Positions 8,679 through 17,147 of a stretch of 64,000 bases of DNA are shown piece after piece (position 1 is the first letter of the stretch; each line of letters starts with the position of its first letter). The notes under the pieces are model-generated. The model ran no database searches. It saw nothing but the letters and a program-made list of their open reading frames with translations, and was not told the origin of the DNA. The position numbers and the translations under genes are program-made. Source of the stretch: CAVSUZ01 sp963791885 (GTDB lineage Bacteria; Pseudomonadota; Alphaproteobacteria; Acetobacterales; Acetobacteraceae); assembly GCA_963791885.1 (NCBI GenBank), contig CAWBUL010000004.1, forward strand, positions 1,550,001 to 1,614,000, given 5' to 3'.

Positions 8679-9556
8679 CGCCCCCCAAACGCAGCGATCG
8701 CGAAGGCCGCAAGACCAGCCATCGCAGCCAAACCAGACAACAGGCTGGGCATGACGCGATTGGCCGGGCGTGTCGGGCTGTGCGGCAGATTGTAAACCTC
8801 GGGTGGTGCGGTGAGCAGGAAGAAGGCGTGCAGATGTTCGAGTCCGCCCGTAGCGCCGGGAGCACCTGGTGCGCCATACAGATACGCATCCGTCCGTCCC
8901 ACCTTATGCAACGCCTCCACCCGGGCCGCAGCCCGCGCGTGCAGCTCATGCAATTCACCGAACTGGATGGAATCAGTCGGACATGATTTGGCGCAGGCCG
9001 GCTCCAGCCCGCCCTTGAGACGGTCGTAGCACAGCGTGCACTTGTGCGCCTTGCCGTCCTCCACATTGATGTCGATCACGCCGAACGGGCAGGCCGGCTG
9101 GCAGTAGCCGCAGCCGTTGCAGATATCCTGCTGCACCACAACGGTGTCGAACTCCGTTCGGAATAGCGCGCCTGTGGGGCAGGCCTCCAGGCATGGCGCG
9201 TTGTGGCAGTGCTTGCACACGTCGCTCATCATGAGCCAGCCGCTCTGGAATGCGCTTTGGTCATCCGCGCGCACGCCATGCTCGATGAAGTTCACATGTC
9301 GCCAAGTGTTGGACGACAACCGTCCAGTGTTGTCGTAACTGTTGCCGGTCAGGTGCAAGTCATCGGCCGGCAGATTGTTCCATTCCTTGCACGCCACCTC
9401 GCAGGCCTTGCAGCCGATGCACAGCGTGGTGTCCGTGAAGAACCCATAGGACTGACCCGCAACCACCTTCACGCCGGCGGTCAACTCCGCCTCGTCCCGG
9501 ATCATGTGGTCCAGAGAGGACTCTGGATACTCCAGCGCGCGCGGATGCATTTCCAT
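8675..9556 (-). CDS. Formate dehydrogenase iron-sulfur (beta) subunit
   Basis: 293 residues with four [4Fe-4S] motifs: CIGCKACEVAC, CKHCHNAPCLEAC, CNGCGYCQPAC and CTLCYDRLKGGLEPAC-x3-C. A C-terminal hydrophobic helix (SLLSGLAAMAGLAAFAIAAFG) could be a membrane anchor, as in FdnH/FdoH. It carries electrons from the molybdenum/tungsten subunit to the NrfD-like protein. Transcribed divergently from the catalytic gene, with one small ORF in between. Identity as an FDH partner rests on context plus the FdnH-like cluster spacing. Confidence 0.9.
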   Translation of the reverse strand: MEMHPRALEYPESSLDHMIRDEAELTAGVKVVAGQSYGFFTDTTLCIGCKACEVACKEWNNLPADDLHLTGNSYDNTGRLSSNTWRHVNFIEHGVRADDQSAFQSGWLMMSDVCKHCHNAPCLEACPTGALFRTEFDTVVVQQDICNGCGYCQPACPFGVIDINVEDGKAHKCTLCYDRLKGGLEPACAKSCPTDSIQFGELHELHARAAARVEALHKVGRTDAYLYGAPGAPGATGGLEHLHAFFLLTAPPEVYNLPHSPTRPANRVMPSLLSGLAAMAGLAAFAIAAFGGR

Positions 9557-9565
9557 GGGCGGTCC

Positions 9566-9787
9566 TCAATCCAGCCTTGTCACGCCGTGTGCCAGGAATC
9601 CGATCACGTCATGAGCGGACGTGTACTCCACGCGCACGCGAGCCTGCTCATGCTGCAGGGGCGGAAGCTGCTCTGGCTCAAGCGGCGCCTTGTGGGAAAG
9701 CAAAAACATGTGAGACACGCCGGCACCGTCCAGCAACTGGAAGCGACCCTCTTGCACGATTGTGACAATGCCTTCCATGGACTGCAT
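9566..9787 (-). CDS. Small conserved-looking protein of the formate dehydrogenase locus
   Basis: About 73 residues from MQSMEGIVTIVQEGRFQL; a longer in-frame ATG at 9868 would run across the divergent promoter and is less likely. The sequence looks like a small beta-rich domain (IVTIVQEGRFQLLDGAGVSHMFLLSH) ending in VRVEYTSAHDVIGFLAHGVTRL. I do not recognise a named family. It lies 9 bp upstream of the FeS subunit and so is probably first in that operon. Confidence 0.6.
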   Translation of the reverse strand: MQSMEGIVTIVQEGRFQLLDGAGVSHMFLLSHKAPLEPEQLPPLQHEQARVRVEYTSAHDVIGFLAHGVTRLD

Positions 9788-9869
9788 GCCGTCCTCTCTT
9801 GTAGCTTGATTGGAACCGCCCGTGCGGGCGTTGGTTTCGCTTATAACCCAGGGGCTGAGGTGGGACACG
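9788..9869. promoter_or_regulatory. Divergent promoter region of the formate dehydrogenase locus
   Basis: 82 bp between the two divergent fdh transcripts. It contains a perfect 14 bp palindrome at 9817-9830 (CGCCCG-TG-CGGGCG), a plausible dimeric-regulator site or hairpin. A GG-N10-GC pair at 9812-9824 is only a weak sigma-54 match. The role is inferred. Confidence 0.4.
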
Positions 9870-12800
9870 ATGAAAAAAGGTCTGCGCCGTAGCGTCGCCG
9901 AGCGGGCGGCTGGTTTCGTCCGGGACTGGTCGCTGCCCCGTCAATTGGCGGGCGAAGACGTGATGGGCCGGGCGGCCGTCAGCGAAACCTCCCGCACGCT
10001 TCGTCCGCGCCTGGAAGAAGCGGATCGCGTCGGCACATCCATCTGCCCATTCTGCGCCGTCGGCTGCGCGCAATTGGTTTATGCCAAAAATGGCAAGCCC
10101 ATCCATATCGAGGGCGATCCCCGCAGCCCGGTCAACCAGGGCACGCTATGCCCGAAGGGCGCCGGTACGCTCGGCATGCTGCTCAGCCCCCAGCGGATCA
10201 ACACCGTGCAGTATCGCGCACCCTATTCCGACCACTGGGAAACCAAGCCGCTTGAATGGGCGATGGACCGTATCGCCGAGCGCGTGAAACAGACGCGCGA
10301 TGAGACCTTCGTGGAACGTCTCCCCGATGGCACGCTGGTGAATCAGACGCTCGGCATCGGCTCGCTGGGCGGCGCCACGCTGGACAACGAAGAAAACTAC
10401 CTGATGAAAAAGTTGTTCAGTGGCGGCCTGGGCATGGTGAATATCGAGAACCAGGCCAGAATCTGACACTCCTCTTCGGTGCCCAGTTTGGGCACCTCTT
10501 TCGGACGCGGCGCAGCAACCATGTCGCTGTGGGACCTCGCGAGCGCCGACGTGATCACGATCATGGGCTCCAACATGGCGGAAAACCACCCTGTGGCGTT
10601 CCGCTTTATCACGGAGGCTCAGACGCGGGGCGCGACCATTATCCACGTCGATCCGCGCTTCACCCGCACTTCGGCAATCGCCAATATCCACGCGCCGATC
10701 CGCTCGGGCAGCGATATCGCCTTCCTCGGCGGCGTGATCAACTACATCCTCGAAAACGACCTCTGGTTCCGCGAGTGGGCGATGGCCTACACCAACATCG
10801 CGGACATTATCGAGGACGGATTTCAGTCCCCGACGGAAACGGACGGTGTGTTCTCCGGCTTCCATCCCGAGGACGGAAGCTACAAGGAGGATACCTGGCA
10901 GTATAAGGGTGAGGTGATGCCCGCCGCGATTTCGGAGCATCTGCCCCCACTGGAATTCAAAGATTACAAGGAAGGCGAGCAGGAATTCACCAAGCATCCG
11001 CCGCCGGGCGATCCGACCCTGCAGCACCCCAACTGCGTCTATCAGATCATGCGGCGGCACTATGAGCGCTACACGCCGGAGATGGTGGAGCGCGTCACCG
11101 GATGCTCGCAGCAGACATTCCTGCGCATCGCCGATGCGATCGCCTGCAATTCCGGACGGGATCGTACGGGCGCGTTCTGTTACGCGGTCGGCTGGACCCA
11201 TCACTCGGTCGGCGTGCAGATGATCCGCGCCGCCTGCATCATTCAGGGCCTGCTCGGGAATGTCGGACGGCCCGGCGGCGGCATCATGGCGCTCCGCGGC
11301 CACACCAGCATCCAGGGGAGCACGGACATCCCCACGCTGTACAACATGCTGCCGACCTACCTGCCGCAGCCCGACGCGATGAAACCGCATCACACCTTCA
11401 AGCAGTACCTGGAGAATGAAACTCCGGCGACAGGCTGGTGGAACAACTTCCCCAAATACATCACCAGTCTGCTCAAGGCCTGGTACGGCTCGACCGCCAC
11501 GTCTGCGAACGACTACTGCTACGACTACCTGCCCAAGCTGACCGGCGATCACTCACAACTGCCGATGACGCTCGCGATGGTGGATGGCGTCGTCCGCGGC
11601 CAGTTCATCCTTGGCCAGAATCCCGTCGTGGGTGGCGCGAATTCCGACCTGATCGAGCGCGGCCTGACCAAACTCGAATGGCTCGTCGTGCGTGACTTTG
11701 CGATGATCGAAACGGCGGATTTCTGGCGCAAGGGACGTCTGGTCCAGCGCGGCAAACTTCGCCCGCAAGACGTCGGCACGGAGATCTTCTTCATGCCCGC
11801 AGCCATCGCCGGGGAGAAGGAGGGTTCGGTCACGAATACAAGCCGCCTGGTACAGTGGCACGATAAGGTACTCGACCCGCCAGGGGATAGCCGGTCGGAA
11901 ACGTGGTTCGTCTATCATCTCGGCCGGCGTTTGAAGGCGATGTACGCCGACAGCACGCAGGAACGCGACAAGCCGATCCAGGACCTGACCTGGGATTATC
12001 CGGTCAGCGGTGCGATCGCGGAACCCGATGCAACCGCGATCCTGCGCGAAATCAACGGCTATAAGGTGGACACCCGCGAGCAGCTCGCGAGCTTCCAACA
12101 GCTTGCCGATGACGGCTCAACAGCCTGTGGCGGATGGCTTTATACCGGGGTCTTCCCGTCCGAGCATGAAAACAAGGCGCGGGCGCGCAGGCCGGACGGT
12201 CCGTCTGAAAACGGCGCACACGCCGGGTGGGCGTTCTCCTGGCCGGCCAATCGCCGCACACTGTATAACCGCGCCTCCGCCGATCCAGACGGAAAGCCCT
12301 GGTCGGATCGAAAGAAGCTGATCTGGTGGGACCCGGATAAGAAGGAATGGACCGGCAACGACGTTCCCGATTTCGAAAAGACCAAGCCACCCGACGAACG
12401 TCCGGATTATTCGCAGCGCCCGAAAGGGATGAAGGCCCTCGGCGGCGCCGATCCGTTTATCATGGAGGCGGATGGCAAATGCCAGTTGTTCAGCACATCG
12501 GGTCTGAAGGACGGACCGCTGCCCACGCATTATGAGCCGGTGGAGAGCCCGGTGCGGAACCCGCTCTACCGTCAGCAGATGAACCCCGCCGTGAAGCTAT
12601 GGCCGCGTCCCGGCAACGAATATCACGAACCGGAGGATCCGCGCTTCCCCTACGTCTTCACCACCTTCCGGCTGACGGAGCTGCATTGCGGCGGCATCCC
12701 CACACGCGTGATGCCCCATACAGCGGAGCTGCAGCCTGAAGCATTCGTGGAGATCTCACCCGAACTCGCGTCGGAACTCGGCATCAAAAACCTCGACTGG

Positions 12801-13070
12801 GCCGTATTGTCGACCGCGCGCGGCGAGATCGAGGCGAAAGCGCTCGTGACGCAACGCCTGCGCCCGTTCACCATCGACGGCAAACAGGTGCATCAGGTCG
12901 GCATGCCTTGGGTGTTCGGCTGGGATGGCTACGCGCATGGCGACATCGCAAACGTACTGCTCGCCATCCACGGCGATCCCAACACCAGCATTCACACAAC
13001 CAAAGCACTGACCTGCAACCTGCGGAAGGGCCGCTTATCGCAGCCCGACGGCACCAGTCATGGCGCCTGA
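9870..13070 (+). CDS. Formate dehydrogenase major (alpha) subunit, selenocysteine-containing
   Basis: One 1,066-residue protein read through an in-frame TGA at 10464-10466. Both sides of the TGA are in the same frame, and the join ARI-Sec-HSS followed by PSLGTSFGRGA matches the FdnG/FdoG active site, where Sec is followed by His. The N-terminal [4Fe-4S] ligands are C59, C62, C66 and C94 (CPFCAVGC, then GTLCPKG). Molybdopterin-binding segments follow to the end (e.g. NLRKGRLSQPDG). Oxidises formate to CO2 with a Mo/W-bis-MGD cofactor. The start is the ATG at 9870 (MKKGLRRSVAE). No convincing Tat signal is visible, unlike classical FDH-N. Ends 11 bp inside the next gene. Confidence 0.93.
10464..10496 (+). 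promoter_or_regulatory. UGA selenocysteine codon with SECIS-like hairpin
   Basis: The TGA at 10464-10466 is followed 11 nt later by a perfect 7 bp stem (GGTGCCC 10478-10484, GGGCACC 10490-10496) with loop AGTTT. A GU in the apical loop and a stem about 11 nt after UGA are hallmarks of bacterial SECIS elements bound by SelB. The hairpin is translated as part of the protein. selA, selB and tRNA-Sec are not in the window. Confidence 0.87.
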
Positions 13071-13359
13071 AACCATCGCCATCGGTCGCACGGCGCTCGC
13101 CGAGGTCGATAAGGTCCTCTCCGAAAAGCCACACAAAATCGGTCACGACTTTTCGGAGGCCACACGCTGTCTCACCCAATTTCGTGACGCCCTCATCGCG
13201 CACTGCCGGCAGACCGGTTCGGACCCAGACCGGGAACGCCTGCAGAAAGTGAACGCCGTTCTCGCGGTTGTCGTCGGTGGCCATTTTCCGCTCGGCGAAA
13301 TCCCATGGCCTCATATCGAAAAAGCGCGAGCGCTGCTCGCACAGGCCGTCGAAACGTAG
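13060..13359 (+). CDS. Small protein downstream of formate dehydrogenase alpha subunit
   Basis: 99 residues, starting inside the last codons of the dehydrogenase gene (11 bp overlap), so translation is probably coupled. Predicted mostly helical (AEVDKVLSEKPHKIGHDFSEATRCLTQFRDALI), with a hydrophobic centre VNAVLAVVVGGHFPLGEIPW. There is no recognisable catalytic motif. By position it may be an assembly or accessory factor for the enzyme; this is inference. Confidence 0.65.
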   Translation: MAPETIAIGRTALAEVDKVLSEKPHKIGHDFSEATRCLTQFRDALIAHCRQTGSDPDRERLQKVNAVLAVVVGGHFPLGEIPWPHIEKARALLAQAVET

Positions 13360-13462
13360 CGCTCAAGCGTCCGTGATGACGATGACGCGCCCTTAAGTCC
13401 CATCTGGTCCGGCGGCGTGATCACCGTCCGACTGTCGCCCATGCGCCCAAGGGGAAATCGCA

Positions 13463-14350
13463 ATGGCATCCCGTCCCGCCTGGCGAGGACATCTTCGCCT
13501 GGCTCTGGTCTCCTGCCCCGTGTCGCTGCACACCGTGCACCGCAGCTCAGGCGATCTGCACTTTCACCTCATCAATCCCGCAACCGGCAACCGCATCCGC
13601 ATGGTGACGCAGGACGCTGAAACGGGCGACGAACTCTCTCGCGGCGATCTCGCTCGTGGCTACGAATTCGAAAAGAATCGCTATGTCCTGCTCGATAATG
13701 AAGATTTCGAGAAAGCCCGCATCGAATCCTCCTCCGTCATCACCGTTGAGAAATTTGTCCCTGCCTCTGACATCCCGCCTATCTACCTCGACGCCGGCTA
13801 CTACCTCGCTCCGGATGGTGAGGCGGGCCAGGACGTGTACGTCGTCCTGCGCGAAGCGATGAAAGAAACCGGCCAGGCTGCGCTGTCACGCGTGGTGATC
13901 TCGCGGCGGGAACGCCCTGTTGCAATCCTTCCGATGGACGGCGGCTTCGTGCTGTACACGCTGCACGAGAAGCGGGACATCAACGATCCCAGCGCGCTTT
14001 TTGATCCCGTTGCGCAGGAGAAAGCTGATACCGAAATGGTGAAGCTTGCAAGGCAACTGATCGAACGGCAGGAGGCGGAGTTCGAGCCGGCCGATATCAA
14101 GGATCGCTATGAACAGCGGTTGCGCGACGTCATCGAAGCCAAGCTGCAGGGTGAAGGCATTACCACAGAAGCGCCCGCCGCGCCGCGCTGCGACAACGTT
14201 GTGGACCTCATGGCTGCATTGAAGGCCAGCCTTGGCCGCAACGCGGCCGGCGCGAAATCCGCGTCCGAACACAAGGCCAAGCCAACTCGCAAATCTGCGT
14301 CGGTGAAAGCGGCTGCTGCATCGCAGCGTCCAACGCGCAAGCGCGCCTGA
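13463..14350 (+). CDS. ku: Bacterial Ku DNA-end-binding protein
   Basis: 295 residues. Starts MASRPAWRGHLRLALVSCPVSLH with GGGGAA-type ribosome site just upstream. Contains the Ku core beta-barrel signature (LARGYEFEKNRYVLLDNEDFE, SVITVEKFVPASDIPPIYLDAGYYLAP) and a C-terminal helical part (VKLARQLIERQEAEFEPADIKDRYEQRL) followed by a Lys/Ala-rich tail from ~residue 265, as in other bacterial Ku. Binds double-strand ends in non-homologous end joining and recruits LigD. No ligD lies in the window. Confidence 0.93.
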   Translation: MASRPAWRGHLRLALVSCPVSLHTVHRSSGDLHFHLINPATGNRIRMVTQDAETGDELSRGDLARGYEFEKNRYVLLDNEDFEKARIESSSVITVEKFVPASDIPPIYLDAGYYLAPDGEAGQDVYVVLREAMKETGQAALSRVVISRRERPVAILPMDGGFVLYTLHEKRDINDPSALFDPVAQEKADTEMVKLARQLIERQEAEFEPADIKDRYEQRLRDVIEAKLQGEGITTEAPAAPRCDNVVDLMAALKASLGRNAAGAKSASEHKAKPTRKSASVKAAAASQRPTRKRA

Positions 14351-14516
14351 GACGCCGCCTGAAGTCACGCTCGCGTGAGTACCTGACAATTCACGTCCAT
14401 TCGTTGGCCAGCGTCATTGCGTTGAGCCACGGAATGCATCAGGTCCGAAATCAAGCCCTGTCATGATTTGGCAGGGGCTGGCCACCCTCGTGCAAACACA
14501 ACAGGAGTAAACACGC

Positions 14517-15068
14517 ATGCTAAAGGCTCGCTATCTCGCCTCGTGTCTGGCGATCAGCGCTCTTACAGCCATGACCGCCTGCTCGGGCGGAAACCAGCAA
14601 GCGGCCGTGACCGCGCCACCTCCGGCAGCCGCTCCTGCACCGGCGCCGGCTGCGACGCCGCAGAATGTGGAACTCAGCCCCAGCCTAACTCGTCGCGTGC
14701 AGACCGTGCTCAAGCGTGATGGCATGTACCGCGGGCACGTGGATGGAATCTGGGGCCCGATGACGCAACATGGTGTCACTCAGTTCCAGCAGAAGAACAA
14801 CCTGCAGGCCACTGGCAGCATCGACGGCCCGACGCTTGACGCGATGAATCTTGGCAGTGCTGCTGGCGGCGGGAACATGGGCAGCAGTGGAGCCATGGGT
14901 GGCTCGAGCGACATGGGTTCAGGCGCCGCTACCATGAACGGCAACAACAACAGCGACAACATGTCTGGCAGCCCCATGAGCGGCCCGCCAAGCGGCAGCG
15001 CCGGCACCGGCATGGGCGGCGGTGCCGGCAGCGGCGGTGGTGGCACGGGCGGGGGCGGCCACTCGTAA
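14517..15068 (+). CDS. Peptidoglycan-binding lipoprotein with Gly/Ser/Met-rich tail
   Basis: 183 residues. Signal peptide with lipobox (ALTAMTAC, Cys ~22) predicts a lipoprotein. A Pro/Ala linker precedes a PG_binding_1 domain at ~60-115 (RRVQTVLKRDGMYRGHVDGIWGPMTQ, FQQKNNLQATGSIDGPTLDAM). The last ~65 residues are low-complexity Gly/Ser/Asn/Met sequence. Ribosome site CAGGAG precedes the ATG. Probably tethers to the cell wall; no catalytic domain. A terminator-like hairpin follows. Confidence 0.82.
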   Translation: MLKARYLASCLAISALTAMTACSGGNQQAAVTAPPPAAAPAPAPAATPQNVELSPSLTRRVQTVLKRDGMYRGHVDGIWGPMTQHGVTQFQQKNNLQATGSIDGPTLDAMNLGSAAGGGNMGSSGAMGGSSDMGSGAATMNGNNNSDNMSGSPMSGPPSGSAGTGMGGGAGSGGGGTGGGGHS

Positions 15069-15091
15069 GTAGCCGCAGCACACAAAGAATG

Positions 15092-15128
15092 GGGGCGCGC
15101 CTGAAAAGGAGCGTCCCTTATCTTTTGT
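15092..15128. terminator. Candidate rho-independent terminator
   Basis: GGGGCGC at 15092-15098 pairs with GCGTCCC at 15111-15117 (one G-U), with an additional CC/GG pair in the loop, followed by TTATCTTTTGTTT. It sits between the convergent lipoprotein and CopD-like genes. Confidence 0.55.
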
Positions 15129-15584
15129 TTATCCGTTCAGCGCTGCAATCACGATCGTCACCAAGCCAAGCACCAGATTCACCTGGATCAGGCGGCGAAT
15201 TCGCTCGGCAGCTTCGGCAGCGCGCGCCGTGCTGACGGCGGCGCGAAATCGTCGGTACGGACCGAACACGATCACCACGAAAATCGCGGCCATGATCAAG
15301 CCCAGTGCCTGCATGGCGTTGATGTTCCATGGCAGATGCGCGAACCCGCCCCACACGCCGGCGATCATGGCATAGCCTGCCAGCAGTGCGATCGGCATGA
15401 CATGCCAAATGACCAGAAAGAATCGTCGGAACACGCGGTTATGCAGTGCGATGCGCTGCGCCGGTTCCAGTGCCGCCAGACTGGGTCGCAGCACGACAAG
15501 CGCGAAGAACATGCCGCCCACCCACACCACGATGCACAGGATATGGAGGGCAAGAACCCAATCCCACGGACTCGGTAAACTCAT
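15129..15584 (-). CDS. CopD-family integral membrane protein
   Basis: 151 residues with four transmembrane helices. The first carries LHILCIVVWVGGMFF, the His-containing helix typical of CopD-like proteins. FRRFFLVIWHVMPIALLAGYAM and ALGLIMAAIFVVIVFGPYRRF follow. CopD relatives are linked to copper handling or haem-type membrane redox; no copper-binding cluster beyond the His residues is evident. Single gene, 17 bp from parA in the same orientation. Confidence 0.7.
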   Translation of the reverse strand: MSLPSPWDWVLALHILCIVVWVGGMFFALVVLRPSLAALEPAQRIALHNRVFRRFFLVIWHVMPIALLAGYAMIAGVWGGFAHLPWNINAMQALGLIMAAIFVVIVFGPYRRFRAAVSTARAAEAAERIRRLIQVNLVLGLVTIVIAALNG

Positions 15585-15601
15585 CGGGGTAGGCTCATCG
15601 T

Positions 15602-16219
15602 TCAGATCAACTCCTGCAATTCGGCAACGAGGGTGCGCATCTCATTCGCCGCCACCGACCGTGGCGCAGCCTCGGTTACGCCCAGGCCGGCAGCGAACGC
15701 CAGAGCAAAGCCGGCCCGATTGCCCAGCGCGGTTTCCAGCAGCGGCCATTGCCGCGCAGTGATCTCAGCCTCGACCATCGTTCGCAAGCGTGACGTGGCG
15801 GGCACCCGGTTGCGCACCAGCCGCGCCAGCCGACGCTCCGCTTTTGCGAGGTCCAGCGTACCCTCGGCAGCCCACAAATCGGGCGGGCTCGGCTGAACGG
15901 GCACAAGCACCAGGCTCGCCTCCCGGATCGCAATCCGCGCGTCTGTATCGATGCGGGGCGGGGTGTCGATCACCACCACGTCATGCGTATCGCGCAGCCG
16001 ATCGAGTTCCGCCGCAAGGCGCCATCCGGACAGGTCGGACGAGGTCAAACTCGGCGCACGCGCGCCGCGTAGTCCGATCCAGCGCGCGAGACTCTTCTGC
16101 GGATCGATATCCAGGATGGCGACACGGCGATCCGCCGCCAGCGCCGCAGCGATGTTGGCCGCAAGCGTGGTTTTGCCGGTGCCGCCCTTCTGCTGTGCCA
16201 CGGTGATCACGACAGCCAT
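15602..16219 (-). CDS. ParA/MinD-family ATPase (orphan)
   Basis: 205 residues from MAVVITVAQQKGGTGKTT; the 44 extra in-frame residues upstream look non-coding and would cross the palindromes. Deviant Walker A KGGTGKTT at ~10-17, DIDPQKSLARW (switch I) and VVIDTPPRID (Walker B). There is no ParB or parS nearby. Orphan ParAs of this size position proteins, plasmids or carboxysome-like cargo; cargo here is unknown. Divergent from the racemase gene. Confidence 0.85.
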   Translation of the reverse strand: MAVVITVAQQKGGTGKTTLAANIAAALAADRRVAILDIDPQKSLARWIGLRGARAPSLTSSDLSGWRLAAELDRLRDTHDVVVIDTPPRIDTDARIAIREASLVLVPVQPSPPDLWAAEGTLDLAKAERRLARLVRNRVPATSRLRTMVEAEITARQWPLLETALGNRAGFALAFAAGLGVTEAAPRSVAANEMRTLVAELQELI

Positions 16220-16289
16220 ACGCGATACGACTCCGGTGGGGCCACAGGGAACACTCCCAGGCACAGGATCAGAAACCAGCGGCATGGTA

Positions 16290-16316
16290 TACCCGGATTC
16301 CGCAGGAATCTGGGTA
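16290..16316. promoter_or_regulatory. 27 bp palindrome A in parA-racemase divergent region
   Basis: Arms TACCC-G-GATTCC and GGAATC-T-GGGTA flank a central GCA. Apart from the centre and one mismatched pair the symmetry is perfect. It resembles palindrome B 73 bp away, in which the changed bases still pair. Likely an operator or paired hairpin. Confidence 0.6.
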
Positions 16317-16363
16317 ACTGCGCGCAGGGTTGGTGTGGCGGCTGCGCGCAAAACAAGAGTTCG

Positions 16364-16388
16364 ACCCGACTTCCTGCGGAAGTTGGGT
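16364..16388. promoter_or_regulatory. 25 bp palindrome B in parA-racemase divergent region
   Basis: Arms ACCC-G-ACTTCC and GGAAGT-T-GGGT flank a central TGC. Its reverse complement shares ACCC, TTCCGCAGGAA and GGGT with palindrome A, while the variable trinucleotide differs in both arms in a compensating way. Centre-to-centre distance is 73 bp, about seven helical turns. Confidence 0.6.
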
Positions 16389-16490
16389 ATAGGTGCAAAC
16401 CATGGATATCGTGCCGCGATTGCCGAACATGACGCTTGCGGGCCGGTTCCCAGGAGCCGAGATCGCTGCTCGGGTTACTTGGTCGGACTG

Positions 16491-17129
16491 ATGCCTCGCA
16501 TCCTTGTCATCAATCCCAATAGCTCCGTCGCCTGCGGCGCGGGGATCGACGCCGCAATCGCGCCCTTCCGCAGCCCGGGCGGTCCGGTCATCGACGTCGC
16601 CTCCCTGCCCGAATGTCCACCTGCCATTTACTCCTGGCGGGACTGGCACGCCGCCGTCGAGCCTCTCTGCCGCCGGATAGAGCAGGACCAGGCGGACGCG
16701 TATGTTGTGGCCTGTGCGTCGGACCCCGGGATCGAGGCGGCGCGTGCGCTAACGTCCAAGCCTGTCCTCGGCGTGTTCCGCTCTGCCGTCGCTGTCGCCC
16801 TCGCCCTTGGCGAGCGCTTCGGCGTCATCGCCATTGTTGATGCCTCCCAGGGCCGCCACCTGGCCGCCTTGCGCGCGATGGGCGTGGACTCACGCCTTGC
16901 GGCCGAGGTCGCCCTCAACGTCTCCATGGACACCCTGCTCGAGCCGAACACGGTTCGCGCCCGGTTGATCGAAGCCGCCCTGTCATCCGTCCGGGCCGGG
17001 GCGCAGAGCGTGATTCTCGGCTGCACCGGCATGGCGCACCACAAGAACGCTATCGCGGCCGCGGTTGGCGTACCGGTGATCGAACCTTGTCAGGCGGCCA
17101 TCGCGTTAACATTACAGTCAATGATCTGA
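16491..17129 (+). CDS. Asp/Glu/hydantoin racemase family protein
   Basis: 212 residues from the ATG at 16491 (MPRILVINPNSSVACG), the standard family start. The two catalytic cysteines of the fold are present: VVACASDPGIEAAR and VILGCTGMAHHK. The family racemises hydantoins or amino acids or isomerises maleate-type acids. Followed 18 bp later by an MFS carboxylate/sugar-acid-type transporter and then a VOC enzyme, suggesting a small uptake-and-catabolism operon. Confidence 0.85.
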   Translation: MPRILVINPNSSVACGAGIDAAIAPFRSPGGPVIDVASLPECPPAIYSWRDWHAAVEPLCRRIEQDQADAYVVACASDPGIEAARALTSKPVLGVFRSAVAVALALGERFGVIAIVDASQGRHLAALRAMGVDSRLAAEVALNVSMDTLLEPNTVRARLIEAALSSVRAGAQSVILGCTGMAHHKNAIAAAVGVPVIEPCQAAIALTLQSMI

Positions 17130-17147
17130 AGCGCGGAGAAACGGTCC

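Noticed and set aside
9812..9824. Sigma-54 promoter upstream of the formate dehydrogenase
   Set aside because: GG and GC are correctly spaced but flanking consensus bases are poor and no enhancer-binding protein gene is nearby.
10146..11552. 468-residue minus-strand frame
   Set aside because: Antisense to the formate dehydrogenase coding sequence and crosses its UGA; no domain signal.
16220..16351. 44-residue N-terminal extension of ParA
   Set aside because: Would place coding sequence across palindrome A; the standard Walker A start fits the ATG at 16219.
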